A DNA stretch of 64,000 nt from Tatumella morbirosei (GCF_000757425.2 NZ_JPKR02000003.1:1-64000); one strand, 5' to 3'; shown: positions 9,398-19,042, counted from the first letter of the stretch. Numbers and translations are program-made. Notes: generated by a model not told the origin, from the sequence alone.

Positions 9398-10214
9398 CCA
9401 GCAATCAGTCGCACCCATCGGCATGGGTAGTTGGCATCTCGGCCAGGGCAGGCACAGTGAAGCGGAAGAGATAGACGCGCTGCGTACCGGGGTATCACTG
9501 GGTTTGCAGGTCATAGACACGGCTGAAATGTACGGCGATGGACGGTCAGAGACTCTGATAGGTAAAGCGCTTAAAGGCATTCGCCAACAGGTGTTTCTGG
9601 TGTCAAAAATTTATCCTTCACATGCTAATTCCCGCATGATGCAGCAGAGCTGTGATGACAGCCTGAAAAGGTTACAGACAGATGTGCTGGATCTTTATCT
9701 GTTGCACTGGCGTGGAGGGAACGACCTTCACGAAGTGGTCAGCGGATTTGAAAAACTGAAATCCCAGGGAAAAATTAAAGCCTGGGGAGTCTCTAATTTT
9801 GATACCGGGGATATGCAGGACCTGATGGCTGTGGAAGGCGGCAATCAGTGCGCCACTAATCAGGTATTTTACAATGTTGCCAGTCGGGGCATTGAATACG
9901 ATCTGATGCCCTGGTGTACACAGCACAAAATCCCGTTAATGGCCTATTCACCCCTCGGCGGCAGCGGTTCTCATTTAATGCGTCATCCGGCGATCACGGC
10001 CATCGCTGCCCGGCGGCAGACCAGCCCGGCGACGATACTGCTGGCGTGGGCAATTCGTAACGGTAAGACCATCGCTATTCCTGAGTCTGGTGAAGCGGCA
10101 CATATTCGCCAAAATGCTGCGGTTTTGGAATTTACCCTGCAACCGGAAGATTTGCAGGCCATCGATGCGGCGTTTCCACCACCGGATAAAAAAGTCCGAT
10201 TAGAAATGCGCTGA
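9378..10214 (+). CDS. Aldo/keto reductase
   Basis: A 278-residue NADPH-dependent aldo/keto reductase with a TIM-barrel fold. The catalytic tetrad is visible: Asp in QVIDTAEMYG, Tyr in the same motif, Lys in FLVSKIYP and His in LYLLHW. The cofactor-binding region near the C-terminus contains AIPESGEAAHIRQNAAV. An excellent ribosome site (AAGGAGG) precedes the ATG. The gene overlaps the end of the carrier gene, which suggests co-transcription. The natural substrate, likely an aldehyde or ketone, cannot be told from sequence. Confidence 0.9.
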   Translation: MNKVIINQQSVAPIGMGSWHLGQGRHSEAEEIDALRTGVSLGLQVIDTAEMYGDGRSETLIGKALKGIRQQVFLVSKIYPSHANSRMMQQSCDDSLKRLQTDVLDLYLLHWRGGNDLHEVVSGFEKLKSQGKIKAWGVSNFDTGDMQDLMAVEGGNQCATNQVFYNVASRGIEYDLMPWCTQHKIPLMAYSPLGGSGSHLMRHPAITAIAARRQTSPATILLAWAIRNGKTIAIPESGEAAHIRQNAAVLEFTLQPEDLQAIDAAFPPPDKKVRLEMR

Positions 10215-10359
10215 TTTTGCAGGCGATAAGCGCGGGGGCTTAGTCTGAAATTATCAGCAGTACGATAAACCGCCGCCAGCTGTCTGCCCGGCGTTGAGCG
10301 TCCATACTACGGCCTGTTATGCCGTAAGGTATTCAGCGAATTATTGTTTCGGGAGCCTG

Positions 10360-10950
10360 ATGATGAGAGATATTTCACGACGAAAATTAATTCAGGGGAT
10401 AGCAGTACTGACTGTGCTGTCACCGCTGGCGGCCAGAGCTGCCTCAAATCCGCTAAAGCTTTCCTCCGGCCAGCCAGCCTCCGGGCACTGGTATTTTACG
10501 GCGGATGACTGGGTTCCAAACAACCCGCAGTTACCGGTTATCCACGTCAGTTTACCTGAGGCTGCAGTGACGGATGCAGCCGCTGTAAGTCATCTGCTCC
10601 GACAGTACGGCTGGCAGGCACAATGGCAGGCGGCACCTTTCGCATTTCAGCATTTTCACAGTACCAGCCATCAGCTACTGACTGTGATGCAGGGAGAAGG
10701 AGTGATGCGAGTTGGTGGAGCACAGGGGAAACTCCGGAGTTTAACACCGGGAGACATGCTGATTTTGCCCGCGGGTACCGGACAGCAGCTCGTCAGCAGC
10801 AGTGATGATTTTCAGGTGCTGGCTGCTTACCCCGAAGATCAGTGCTGGGATGTGTGCCGTAGTGCCATTTCGTCTACGGCGATCCGGCGAATGGCCGGGC
10901 TGCCGTTGCCTGACCATGCACCATTGGTGGCAGCACTACAGAAGGTATGA
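10360..10950 (+). CDS. Tat-exported cupin-domain protein
   Basis: A protein of about 196 residues. The start is placed at the double ATG (10360/10363) because it gives a twin-arginine leader, SRRKLIQG followed by a hydrophobic stretch and SPLAARA|A. The core is a single cupin: FQHFHSTSHQLLTVMQGEG, then RSLTPGDMLILPAGTGQQL. Histidines and glutamate in this pattern could bind a metal, in line with folding before export. It lies alone between the reductase and the PEBP gene. The reaction, if any, is unknown. Confidence 0.75.
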   Translation: MMRDISRRKLIQGIAVLTVLSPLAARAASNPLKLSSGQPASGHWYFTADDWVPNNPQLPVIHVSLPEAAVTDAAAVSHLLRQYGWQAQWQAAPFAFQHFHSTSHQLLTVMQGEGVMRVGGAQGKLRSLTPGDMLILPAGTGQQLVSSSDDFQVLAAYPEDQCWDVCRSAISSTAIRRMAGLPLPDHAPLVAALQKV

Positions 10951-11194
10951 CATTCAGGATAGCCATGCCATAGATCTCTTCAGGTGGCAGAAAACAGCGT
11001 GTAGTATCAGCGCTGGACTGCAGGCCAGGTAATTTTTCTGATTGTGATCAGTACGCCATAATGGCAACTCACCGCTGACAGAGGGGTGCTAAGCTTTATT
11101 CGCCTTACCCTTACGGGATATTTTGCGGTGCTGTTGTCAGCGAGCCGCGACCGGAGTCAGAAACTGATACTCCGAAAACCTCAGGAGAACCTGC

Positions 11195-11743
11195 ATGAAG
11201 CGAATAACACAATCTCTGTTACTTACTGGTTTACTGACACTCTCTTCGGCGGCTCTTGCCGCACCTTTCAGCCTTTCCTCAGACAGTTTTAGTAACGGTG
11301 GGGTAGCACCGTTATCGATGGGTGGTGGTGGTAAATGCCCCGGCAATAATACCTCTCCGCAACTCAGCTGGAGTAATGCTCCGGCAGGGACAAAGAGTTT
11401 TGTGCTATTAATCGAAGATCCACAGGGCGCGAACGGGCTGGGTGTGATGCATTTCATCGGTTATGGCATCGATGCGACCCGACATCAGTTTGCCAGCGGT
11501 GAACTGGCGAAAAAGTCGCTGTATACTTCCGGCATTAATGTTCGCGGCGGTACCGGTTATGCCGGACCTTGTCCGCCGGCCAATGCGGATGTCCATAATT
11601 ATAACTTCACCCTGATTGCCACCGACCTGGATACTCATGCGTTGTCAGAGGGAATGGATAAAGCAGAACTGGCGAAACAGTTGAAAGGTCATACGCTGGC
11701 TGCCGCAGGAATTGTTGCCCGTTACGAACTACCTAACCAATAA
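11195..11743 (+). CDS. YbhB/YbcL-type PEBP-family periplasmic protein
   Basis: A 182-residue exported protein of the phosphatidylethanolamine-binding (RKIP/PEBP) family. The signal peptide ends near ALA|APF. Conserved elements are CPGNNTSPQLSWSNAP, then SFVLLIEDPQG and the ligand-site segment GGTGYAGPCPPANADVHNY. In bacteria these proteins have been linked to inhibition of serine proteases or small-ligand binding, without a settled role. Good SD CAGGAG upstream. The tautomerase gene follows 13 bases later on the same strand. Confidence 0.85.
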   Translation: MKRITQSLLLTGLLTLSSAALAAPFSLSSDSFSNGGVAPLSMGGGGKCPGNNTSPQLSWSNAPAGTKSFVLLIEDPQGANGLGVMHFIGYGIDATRHQFASGELAKKSLYTSGINVRGGTGYAGPCPPANADVHNYNFTLIATDLDTHALSEGMDKAELAKQLKGHTLAAAGIVARYELPNQ

Positions 11744-11756
11744 AGAGGAACAGAGT

Positions 11757-11942
11757 ATGCCTGAAGTCGTGGTTAACCTTGCCGCTGGTCGCAGCGAAGA
11801 ACAGAAAGATCAACTGATGCAGGGAATTTTTGAAGTTGTCAAAAATACCCTGGGTGTGAAAGAAGAATATATAGTCGTTTCTCTGAATGAAGTGCCAAAG
11901 CAGCATAAAACCCGTGGCGGCAAACGCTTCGATAAACTGTAA
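11757..11942 (+). CDS. 4-oxalocrotonate tautomerase-family protein
   Basis: A 61-residue protein with Pro as the second residue (MPEVVVNLAAGRSEEQK), which becomes the catalytic N-terminal proline after Met removal. Its size and the closing KQHKTRGGKRFDKL match small 4-OT/DmpI-like tautomerases, which act as hexamers. The start at 11757 was chosen over an upstream in-frame codon because it exposes Pro and follows AAAGAGGAAC. It is close behind the PEBP gene and likely co-transcribed. Confidence 0.85.
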   Translation: MPEVVVNLAAGRSEEQKDQLMQGIFEVVKNTLGVKEEYIVVSLNEVPKQHKTRGGKRFDKL

Positions 11943-12007
11943 ACTGCTCTGATTCTACAGAGTAGTACAGGGCGGTAGCCACTCAGTGCTGCCGCCTGCA
12001 CAACATT

Positions 12008-13183
12008 TTAGCGCTTGAGCCTGAGTATCAGCCCCAGTCCGACCACACAACAGGCCGCCCCCACCGCAAACACCGAAGAGTAACCCAACTGAGTCGCCAG
12101 TACCCCGGTCAACGGACCGGTTGCTGCGTATGAGACATCCTGAAATGCTGCGAATGTTCCCATGGCGGTCCCTCTGACCTGCGGTTCGACACGTTTGACC
12201 ACTTCCACCCCTAATGCCGGGAAGATCAAAGAACAACCAAAACCGGTCAGTGCAGTACCTGCCAGCGCCAGCGCCGGTTGTGAGGCAAAAAAGATTAACA
12301 ACAGACCCAGCGTTTCAATGACAAACGAAACCAGTGCCACCGGTAATCCGCCCACCTTATCCGGCAGGTGACCAAAGAAAATTCGCATACAGACAAATGC
12401 ACCACCAAAGCAGGTGAGCGCCAGCCCGGCATGTGGCCAACCCTGTGATGTGAATAGCAGCGAAATGAAAGTACCGATCACCGCAAACCCCACGCCCTGG
12501 AGAAACAGTGCCACACCTAATGGCCAGATATGACCCAGCATCTGCCACATGGAGACCGGTTTACCGTGATGCGGTGCGACACCAGGAATACGCAGATTAT
12601 TCAGTAATCCCAGCAGAGGCAGAATAATAACGGATGCACCGAGTGCCAGGAAACCCCAGTGCTGATTAATCACCATCCCCAGTGGAGCACCGGCCGCCAG
12701 CGCACCGTATATTGCCATACCCGCCAGCGACATCACTTTCCCGGACTGTTGCTTGCTGACCAGTCCCAGTCCCCAGGTCAGGTGACCGGTGATTAACTGG
12801 CTCTCACCGAAGCCAAGCACCAGACGCCCGGCAATCAGAATCCCGAATTTAGTCAGGTTATCTACCGGCAGCAGATCGGCGGCAATGTAAGTGGTACCTG
12901 CCAGTATACAGGCACAGATACCCTGCAAATTAGAACGTTTTCCTCCGCGGCTGTCGGCCAGACGACCGGCGTAAGCCCGGGTCAGCACGGTGGCCAGAAA
13001 CTGAATACCCACGGCTATACCCACCATGGTATTGCTGAGCCCGAGCTGATGGTGGACATACAATGGGATCACCGGTAACGGCAGACCGACGCAGAGATAC
13101 GAGAGAAACAGAGAGACAGAAATGGGTAACAGGTGATGGCTGCCGGCAGACGCTGGCGGATTCAGGGTATTTTCAGATGACAT
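12008..13183 (-). CDS. MFS transporter, YhhS/YfcJ-like
   Basis: A 391-residue 12-helix major facilitator protein. The opening [22 protein letters not shown] and [16 protein letters not shown] (loop 2-3 motif A) resemble E. coli YhhS and YfcJ. The ATG at 13183 (MSSENTL) gives the standard N-terminus, although the frame stays open to 13237. It converges on the tautomerase gene. Upstream (13184-13441) is a non-coding gap before the next exporter. Likely drug or metabolite export; substrate not assignable. Confidence 0.82.
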   Translation of the reverse strand: MSSENTLNPPASAGSHHLLPISVSLFLSYLCVGLPLPVIPLYVHHQLGLSNTMVGIAVGIQFLATVLTRAYAGRLADSRGGKRSNLQGICACILAGTTYIAADLLPVDNLTKFGILIAGRLVLGFGESQLITGHLTWGLGLVSKQQSGKVMSLAGMAIYGALAAGAPLGMVINQHWGFLALGASVIILPLLGLLNNLRIPGVAPHHGKPVSMWQMLGHIWPLGVALFLQGVGFAVIGTFISLLFTSQGWPHAGLALTCFGGAFVCMRIFFGHLPDKVGGLPVALVSFVIETLGLLLIFFASQPALALAGTALTGFGCSLIFPALGVEVVKRVEPQVRGTAMGTFAAFQDVSYAATGPLTGVLATQLGYSSVFAVGAACCVVGLGLILRLKR

Positions 13184-13441
13184 AACATTACTCACTGTGC
13201 CCGGAAGGCATTTCAGGAACGCAAATATCTTCCGCAAAAGATCTTTGCGGAAGCCGTGCGTTGGGTAACGTTAACGCTTACGCGTAACGGACTGACCGTT
13301 ACGGAAATAACAAGCCTAGCCGGAGGATAGTATTCACTGAACTGATTAATTGCAAGAAAATGCAACAATTCTGCCAATATCACTGCCAGCGATGCGCCGT
13401 CGGTCCGAAGCGCAGCAGCGCACAATCAGAGCTGAAACACA

Positions 13442-14932
13442 TTATCCGGCGGAAACCTCCGGAGGATTTGCAGAGCGGAAGCGTCGGGAGCAGAGCAGTG
13501 CCAAACCAGCCGCCATCAGCAGGCTAACCAGGCCCGCACACAATACCGCCAGCGAAAATCCACTGGCATAGGCGTGCCGTGTCAGAGTCAGCAGCCCATC
13601 GGGGGCAGTTATCACCTGACGATTAACCGGAATGACGTTCAGAGGCTGTTGATGAATATGCTGACCAGTGAGCTGATGTCTGGCATGCAAACTCATCACG
13701 GATCCCAGTAATGCGATACCCAGTGTCATTCCTGCCTGGCGCACAGCATTCATGGTAGCGGAAGCCATTCCGGCACGTTGCGCATCTGTACTTCGCATCA
13801 CCAGCCCACTGACAGCGGGAATAGCCACCCCCATGCCGGCCCCTAGAATCATCAGCCACAGGGCCATGCTGCTGTAATGACTGTCAGCCTGTAACCGTGA
13901 CAGCAGTAATAAACCCGTGCCGGTGATGATAAATCCACTGACTGCCAGCGATTCACTGCGAAAACGGGCAGAAATGCGGCCAAACAACAATGACGTTACC
14001 GCCATTGCAATAAATTCCGGGGCCATTTTCCAGCCGGTATCAAACGGCGTCTGTCCCTGAGCCTGTTGCAGAAACAGAGAAACTAAAAAAATGCTGCTAT
14101 AAGAGGAAAACCCGAGAACCGCCGAGGCCAGGGTATAACCGGAGAAATCTATATTGCTGAACAGGCTGAGCGGCAGCAGAGGACGGACAACCCGCTGTTC
14201 TGTCCAGAGCAGGGCGACAAACGCCAGTACAGACAACATAACTGACCCATAGGCCGTAATACTCAGCCAGCCAGACTGGCCGGCGGAGATCAGCCCGTAG
14301 GTCAGGCAACCCAGAGTCAGGATACTCAGTACCTGGCCCAACGGGTCAAGTGCTGCATGTTCCGGATGAGCATTTTCCTGTAATCCATAGGCGCCGAGCA
14401 GCAGAGCAACAATCCCCACAGGAAGGTTGATAACAAAGATAGATGGCCATCCCGCACTATTGACCAGCCAGCCGCCAAGTAATGGTCCCAGAGCCAGTGA
14501 TACGGCACTGATGGAGGACCAGAGTCCAATCACCCGCAGCCGGGCGTTCTGATCAGGGAACGCATGGGACAGTAATGTCAGCGCTCCCGGGATAACCGCA
14601 GCCCCGGCAATACCCTGAATGACCCGGCCGGCCAGCAGGACCGGCAGCGAACCGGACAATGCACAAACTGCTGACCCAACGGTAAACAAGGCAATTCCCA
14701 CCAACCAGATACGTTTACGCCCGTAACGGTCACCCAGTGGTCCGGAGGAGAGAATCAGCCCGGACAAGCACAGCGCATAGGCATCGACCACCCACTGCAA
14801 TCCTGCCATAGTAGTGTTTAAAGAGGACTGCATTGTGTCGAGGGCGACATTGACAATGCTGATATCCAGTGATGCCATAAAAGTGCCCAGGCAAACGGCA
14901 ATCACCAGCGCCGGACGCTGAAACTGTTGCAT
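13442..14932 (-). CDS. DHA2-family 14-helix MFS exporter
   Basis: A 496-residue EmrB/QacA-type drug:H+ antiporter. It carries LDISIVNVALDTMQSSL in helix 1 (motif D1), LILSSGPLGDRYGRKRIW (motif A) and an antiporter motif C-like stretch VIPGALTLLSHAF. Fourteen hydrophobic segments can be counted. It is transcribed divergently from a TetR regulator (15098). The shared intergenic region has a TetR-like palindrome and a Fur-like box, so iron as well as ligand could control it. There is no adjacent membrane-fusion gene, so it probably works alone in the inner membrane. Confidence 0.88.
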   Translation of the reverse strand: MQQFQRPALVIAVCLGTFMASLDISIVNVALDTMQSSLNTTMAGLQWVVDAYALCLSGLILSSGPLGDRYGRKRIWLVGIALFTVGSAVCALSGSLPVLLAGRVIQGIAGAAVIPGALTLLSHAFPDQNARLRVIGLWSSISAVSLALGPLLGGWLVNSAGWPSIFVINLPVGIVALLLGAYGLQENAHPEHAALDPLGQVLSILTLGCLTYGLISAGQSGWLSITAYGSVMLSVLAFVALLWTEQRVVRPLLPLSLFSNIDFSGYTLASAVLGFSSYSSIFLVSLFLQQAQGQTPFDTGWKMAPEFIAMAVTSLLFGRISARFRSESLAVSGFIITGTGLLLLSRLQADSHYSSMALWLMILGAGMGVAIPAVSGLVMRSTDAQRAGMASATMNAVRQAGMTLGIALLGSVMSLHARHQLTGQHIHQQPLNVIPVNRQVITAPDGLLTLTRHAYASGFSLAVLCAGLVSLLMAAGLALLCSRRFRSANPPEVSAG

Positions 14933-14960
14933 AAGGAGTGACCTGATTATCCAAATTAAA

Positions 14961-14975
14961 TGAGAACGATTATCA
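14961..14975 (-). promoter_or_regulatory. Fur-box-like sequence
   Basis: TGAGAACGATTATCA fits the 7-1-7 Fur model (TGATAAT-n-ATTATCA) with five of seven matches in the left arm and seven of seven in the right. It lies 29 bp upstream of the DHA2 exporter start. By analogy, Fur-Fe would repress the exporter. Confidence 0.5.
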
Positions 14976-14989
14976 ATATAGTTTATGAC

Positions 14990-15002
14990 TGACCGTCGGT
15001 CA
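14990..15002. promoter_or_regulatory. TetR-type operator
   Basis: TGACCGTCGGTCA is a perfect 13-base palindrome of the TGACCGnCGGTCA type often bound by TetR-family repressors. It lies between the DHA2 exporter and the divergent tetR-like gene, and probably serves both. Confidence 0.65.
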
Positions 15003-15097
15003 ATGGGGTTTTAGCGATGCAGTAAAAGTAGGGCGACTGGTCAAGGCCCGTAACATCCGTTACGATGACCGCGAAATGCTTGTCCCGGGACGATTAA

Positions 15098-15712
15098 ATG
15101 AAAAACTCCGCCATACCTGAACGTCCGCAGCCCAGAACTAAACCCGTAGAGGTCCGGCTTGATGAACTGATGGATGCGGCACAACAGTTATTTATCAGCA
15201 AAGGGTTTGAAGCCACCACAATCAGTGACATCGTACGTGATGCAGGTGTCGCCAAAGGCACCTTTTATCACTATTTTGCCTCGAAGAACGAAATGCTGGA
15301 TGCGTTACGTGAACGTTTTACCCGACAATTTATTGCAACCCTCCAGCAGGCCGTGGAGAGCTGTGCAGTCGGAGACAGTATCGGACGGCTGAGGGCCTGG
15401 TGCCATGCCGGAGTTGCCGCCTATCTTCAGGGAATGGATCTGCACGATATGCTGTATCACGACCACCATTATCATACCCGTGGCAACCGGGACCGCGATG
15501 CGGTGCTCAGTCAGATTCTGGCAATTCTTAGCGCCGGGCAGGAGGCGGGTAGCTGGAAATCTGACGATCTCCACCTGACCGCAATACTGATGTATCACGG
15601 GATGCATGGCGCGGTGGATAATATTGTGGTGAGCGACCCGTTACAGGCGGAACACCTGGCTGAAGCTTTAACACGTCAGTTTATGCAGCTGCTCAGTTGC
15701 CAGCCGGAGTAA
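15098..15712 (+). CDS. TetR-family transcriptional regulator
   Basis: A 204-residue repressor. The N-terminal helix-turn-helix (residues about 22-68) includes ATTISDIVRDAGVAKGTFYHYFASK, a canonical TetR pattern. The C-terminal ligand domain is helical with a His-rich patch (YHDHHYHTRGNRDRD) that could contribute to metal or ligand binding. It is divergent from the DHA2 exporter and presumably represses it and itself through the palindrome at 14990. Confidence 0.9.
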   Translation: MKNSAIPERPQPRTKPVEVRLDELMDAAQQLFISKGFEATTISDIVRDAGVAKGTFYHYFASKNEMLDALRERFTRQFIATLQQAVESCAVGDSIGRLRAWCHAGVAAYLQGMDLHDMLYHDHHYHTRGNRDRDAVLSQILAILSAGQEAGSWKSDDLHLTAILMYHGMHGAVDNIVVSDPLQAEHLAEALTRQFMQLLSCQPE

Positions 15713-15771
15713 GCCATTTATTTGAACGGAGGTTATTGCCTGCAGGCCAACTGCTGTTCTGGACGGCTGGC

Positions 15772-16500
15772 TTATAAGGTAATAATCTCCAGCATTACGC
15801 CCTGTTGCTGCCAATGCTCTGCCTGTCGGGTCATAGAGGAAGTTAGTGTACCGTGGGTTATTAACAGCCAGCGTCGTCCGGCGACCACTTCCGGTGCCAG
15901 AGTGTCCGGTACCTGTGGCAGTACATCAAACCGGTAATTACCCCCGCTGCGTTTAAGTGCTTCCAGCCATACTTCCCCGGGGTCAGCCAGTTGCCAGCCG
16001 CTGATCAGATAATTGTCGCCGCGGCTTTTACGGTCTTTGTCCAGGCAGAAGGCGGTATAAGTGATGATGATACCGTCAAGAATTTCACGCAGTGTCATCA
16101 TTGCCGGTACCCTGGCGGAAAATTTGCTCCGCAGTGGACGCAGAAGTTCAGTGACCAGTTCTGAACGTGGATAGTCACGCCCTGCGCTATAAATCTGCTG
16201 GCGTAATGCTTCTGTTTTGCCTGTTTTCAACAGTTCCAGCATTTGCTCCTGCAACTGCAACCAGTTATTGGCCTGTCCTTGTTCAGGACGGCTGAGCAAC
16301 GGCCTCACCTGGCTTATCGGTACACCCTTTTTTATCCAGTCGAGGATTTTCAGCGCCAGCTCAACATCTTCATTGCTGTACAGACGATGACCGCCTTCGG
16401 TACGCTGCGGGGTTAACAGCCCGTAGCGCCGTTGCCAGGCACGCAGAGTCGTCGCATTGATACCGCAACGTTTAGAAAATTCACCAATCGGATAAGCCAT
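15772..16500 (-). CDS. MerR-family regulator, MlrA/BluR-like
   Basis: A 242-residue protein matching E. coli MlrA and BluR in length and layout. The MerR helix-turn-helix lies at residues 2-70 with NATTLRAWQRRYGLLTPQRT and GGHRLYSNEDV. A linker follows, then a C-terminal region resembling degenerate cobalamin-binding domains but without the DxHxxG signature. In E. coli these proteins activate csgD (MlrA) or respond through BluF (BluR); no EAL/BLUF gene is adjacent here. It is transcribed towards the tetR gene. Confidence 0.8.
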   Translation of the reverse strand: MAYPIGEFSKRCGINATTLRAWQRRYGLLTPQRTEGGHRLYSNEDVELALKILDWIKKGVPISQVRPLLSRPEQGQANNWLQLQEQMLELLKTGKTEALRQQIYSAGRDYPRSELVTELLRPLRSKFSARVPAMMTLREILDGIIITYTAFCLDKDRKSRGDNYLISGWQLADPGEVWLEALKRSGGNYRFDVLPQVPDTLAPEVVAGRRWLLITHGTLTSSMTRQAEHWQQQGVMLEIITL

Positions 16501-16740
16501 GCCACACGCCTGAAATTGAAAGTGACGCTAATATACTACGGCTAAGCCCGACGGGGGAAATTCAGCAGAAGGTGATACCCGGAGCTGGCTTAAGCTAAGC
16601 ACATTTTGACGGGTTAATCTGTCAGTCAAGGCTGGCGGGAAATGAGCAGGTCATGAACATTTTATCAACGTATCGCGCCCGCTCTGTCTGTAATCAGGGC
16701 AAACACAGAGCGGGTGAGATCAATTCACGGCCTGACAGAA

Positions 16741-17511
16741 TTATCCGCCGGTTGCTAATGCAAAGCGTTTTTTCATCACTTCAACGATATCCTTTTCGTC
16801 AATCTGCTGTTTTACGGAACCTTTGGCAGTAATGGTCTTTAACGTATTGCCCAGTAATATCAGCCGTTGTGAGACGTTATGCAGCATGATCAACCGCTTT
16901 TGCACAAAAATGGTTTCCGGATGGGTAGAGTTCAGATAGTTCGCCGGCAGAAAATCAACCCATTCGGTCGGCGACAGGTCAAAGCTGTACTGGTTGGCCC
17001 ATACGCCTTCGGCTTTTGCCTGCAACAGATACACGCCTTCTTCATCCTTTGTCAGCCGGAAGGTATCAAAATCCTGGGGAATTTCGCAGTCAGTCATATC
17101 CAGCGCCAGCGGGGCACGAATACCATAACTGCCAAATCCGAGATCACAGAGCCACTGGCGGCCTTCGGTTTCCGCGACCAGCGCCATATGGGTTTTCGGA
17201 CGGCGGGCGGGGTAGAACATCGGCCGGGCGGCGACAAACCGGTAACGAATACCGGATGCCTGTAATGCCATGGCGAACAGCCCGTTCAGCTCATAACAAT
17301 AGCCACCACGGTGCTGATACAGCAGTTTATCGGTGATCTCTTCAGGGATCAGTGACACCACCTTACCTGCCTGCACATCCAGATTTTCAAACGGGATGGC
17401 AAACAGCTGATGGCGCATCAGTGCATGCAGTGTCGCAGTGTCGGCTGCCGCCGTGCCGGTATAGTGAATACGACTAAAATAGGCCGAAAGATCAAAGTTA
17501 TCGCTGTGCAT
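16741..17511 (-). CDS. Arylamine N-acetyltransferase
   Basis: A 256-residue NAT/NhoA-family enzyme, which moves acetyl from acetyl-CoA to arylamines or hydrazines. The catalytic triad is intact: Cys72 in RGGYCYELNGLF, His108 in PKTHMALV and Asp123 in LCDLGFGSYG. The usual RxPFENL-like opening is present as IPFENLDVQ. It is divergent from the MocR regulator with a 97-bp shared region, so MocR could regulate it. Confidence 0.92.
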   Translation of the reverse strand: MHSDNFDLSAYFSRIHYTGTAAADTATLHALMRHQLFAIPFENLDVQAGKVVSLIPEEITDKLLYQHRGGYCYELNGLFAMALQASGIRYRFVAARPMFYPARRPKTHMALVAETEGRQWLCDLGFGSYGIRAPLALDMTDCEIPQDFDTFRLTKDEEGVYLLQAKAEGVWANQYSFDLSPTEWVDFLPANYLNSTHPETIFVQKRLIMLHNVSQRLILLGNTLKTITAKGSVKQQIDEKDIVEVMKKRFALATGG

Positions 17512-17556
17512 AATGCCTCCGTGTCTGGTTGATGTCCGTCACTATAGATGGCACTG

Positions 17557-17606
17557 CAGATTGGCTGTATAGTCAGATTTATTGAAAATTACCCTGTACA
17601 GATTGG
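17557..17606. promoter_or_regulatory. Direct repeats, possible MocR operator
   Basis: CAGATTGG occurs at 17557-17564 and 17599-17606, exactly 42 bp apart (four helical turns), with a shorter CAGATT at 17574-17579 between them. CTGTAtAG and CTGTACAG overlap these. Direct repeats between a MocR gene and its divergent neighbour are typical of MocR operators. Confidence 0.45.
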
Positions 17607-17608
17607 TT

Positions 17609-19042
17609 ATGTCAGTTGTAACTCCTATGCCCCCGCAGTATCGCCGGATAGCTGAAATGTTGCGTCAGACACTGGCTGCGGGCGTTTTACAGGCCGGTGA
17701 CCGGATGATTTCCGCCCGTAAACTGGCCGAACGTGAGCAGGTCAGCCTGCCGACAGCGCTGGAAGCGCTGCGTTGTCTGGAAGCCGACGGGTTGATAGAG
17801 GCCAGGCCACGTTCCGGCTATTTTGTCAGCCAGCAGAACCACAAAACTCACCCCCCTCAGCCACGCTATGCTGACGGCCCTGTGCCGGTGACACTTTCGG
17901 CGGTAGCACGTTCGCTGTTCAGCAGTACTGAAACGCGGCTGGTGCCACTGGGGGCAGCACTTCCTGATCCATCCTGGTTGCCGACCGACACGTTGCAACG
18001 GGCTCTGCAGTCCGCCGCACGAAGGCTTGAGGCGCATGGCCAGAGCTATAGCCTGCCACCGGGCCGTGCCGATTTGCGTAATAAGATAGCGGTACGTGCT
18101 GCTCAGTGGGGAGCCAGCTTTAGCGCGGATGAGGTGATTATTACCGCCGGGGCGACCCAGGCTCTGCGGCTGGCACTGAGAGCCGTGTGTCAGCCGGGAG
18201 AGGTGGTGGCCATTGAGCAACCTGCTTATTTCGGTACTCTGTTATTACTGGAAGATTTGGGGTTACAGGCGTTACAAATCACGACTGACCCGGCTGAGGG
18301 CATGTTGCCGGAAGCTCTGGCTGAGGCGATTCATCGTCACCGTCCTGCAGCGGTGTTGGTGTCACCCTGCGTACAAAACCCGCTGGGGGCCAGCATGTCG
18401 CTGCACGGTAAGCAGCAACTGGTAGCGATAACCGAAAATGCAGGAATCCCGTTGATAGAAGATGATGTCTATGGGGATCTGGCAGGAGAAGGACAACGAC
18501 CGCCGGCCTGCAAGGCATTCGACCAGCATGGCAATGTGATTTACTGCAGTTCGCTGTCCAAAACGCTCGCTCCGGGCTGGCGTATCGGCTGGATAGTGGC
18601 CGGCCGTTATCATGACCGGGTATTGCAGGCGCGGATGGCGGGTGACTGGGCGGGAGTACCGCTGTTGGAAGCCGCTACCTGTGACATCCTTGGCAGTGGT
18701 GACTATGACCGGCATCTGAAGCGCCTTAAGCAACGGATACACGACGGGATTCAGGCGGTCATCCGTCAGGTCAAAACCAGTTTCCCGGCGGGGACACAGA
18801 TAAATATCCCGGCCGCTGGCTTCCTGCTGTGGGTCGAACTGCCATCTCAGGTCAGTGCTCCCGAGGTCCACCGTCAGGCATTAATACAGGGGATCGGTGT
18901 CAGCCCTGGCCCGCTGTTTTCGCCCGGAGGGGAATTACAGCACTATCTGCGGCTGAATTGTGCCAACGAACCGACACCACAACTGCTACAGGCGGTAGCT
19001 AAGATTGGTGAGATATGCTGCCAGCTGGCGGCAGGACAGTAA
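17609..19042 (+). CDS. MocR/PdxR-type PLP-binding GntR regulator
   Basis: About 477 residues. An N-terminal GntR winged helix (RRIAEMLRQTLAAGVLQAGD, then ARKLAEREQVS) is fused to a fold-type I aminotransferase domain. The PLP lysine lies in CSSLSKTLAPGWRIGW, and the Asp that pairs with the pyridine nitrogen is in IPLIEDDVYGDL. The ATG at 17609 is preferred to the TTG at 17582 since it leaves room for the upstream repeats. MocR proteins sense PLP or amino compounds. The target is probably the NAT gene or the downstream PhzF gene. Confidence 0.88.
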   Translation: MSVVTPMPPQYRRIAEMLRQTLAAGVLQAGDRMISARKLAEREQVSLPTALEALRCLEADGLIEARPRSGYFVSQQNHKTHPPQPRYADGPVPVTLSAVARSLFSSTETRLVPLGAALPDPSWLPTDTLQRALQSAARRLEAHGQSYSLPPGRADLRNKIAVRAAQWGASFSADEVIITAGATQALRLALRAVCQPGEVVAIEQPAYFGTLLLLEDLGLQALQITTDPAEGMLPEALAEAIHRHRPAAVLVSPCVQNPLGASMSLHGKQQLVAITENAGIPLIEDDVYGDLAGEGQRPPACKAFDQHGNVIYCSSLSKTLAPGWRIGWIVAGRYHDRVLQARMAGDWAGVPLLEAATCDILGSGDYDRHLKRLKQRIHDGIQAVIRQVKTSFPAGTQINIPAAGFLLWVELPSQVSAPEVHRQALIQGIGVSPGPLFSPGGELQHYLRLNCANEPTPQLLQAVAKIGEICCQLAAGQ

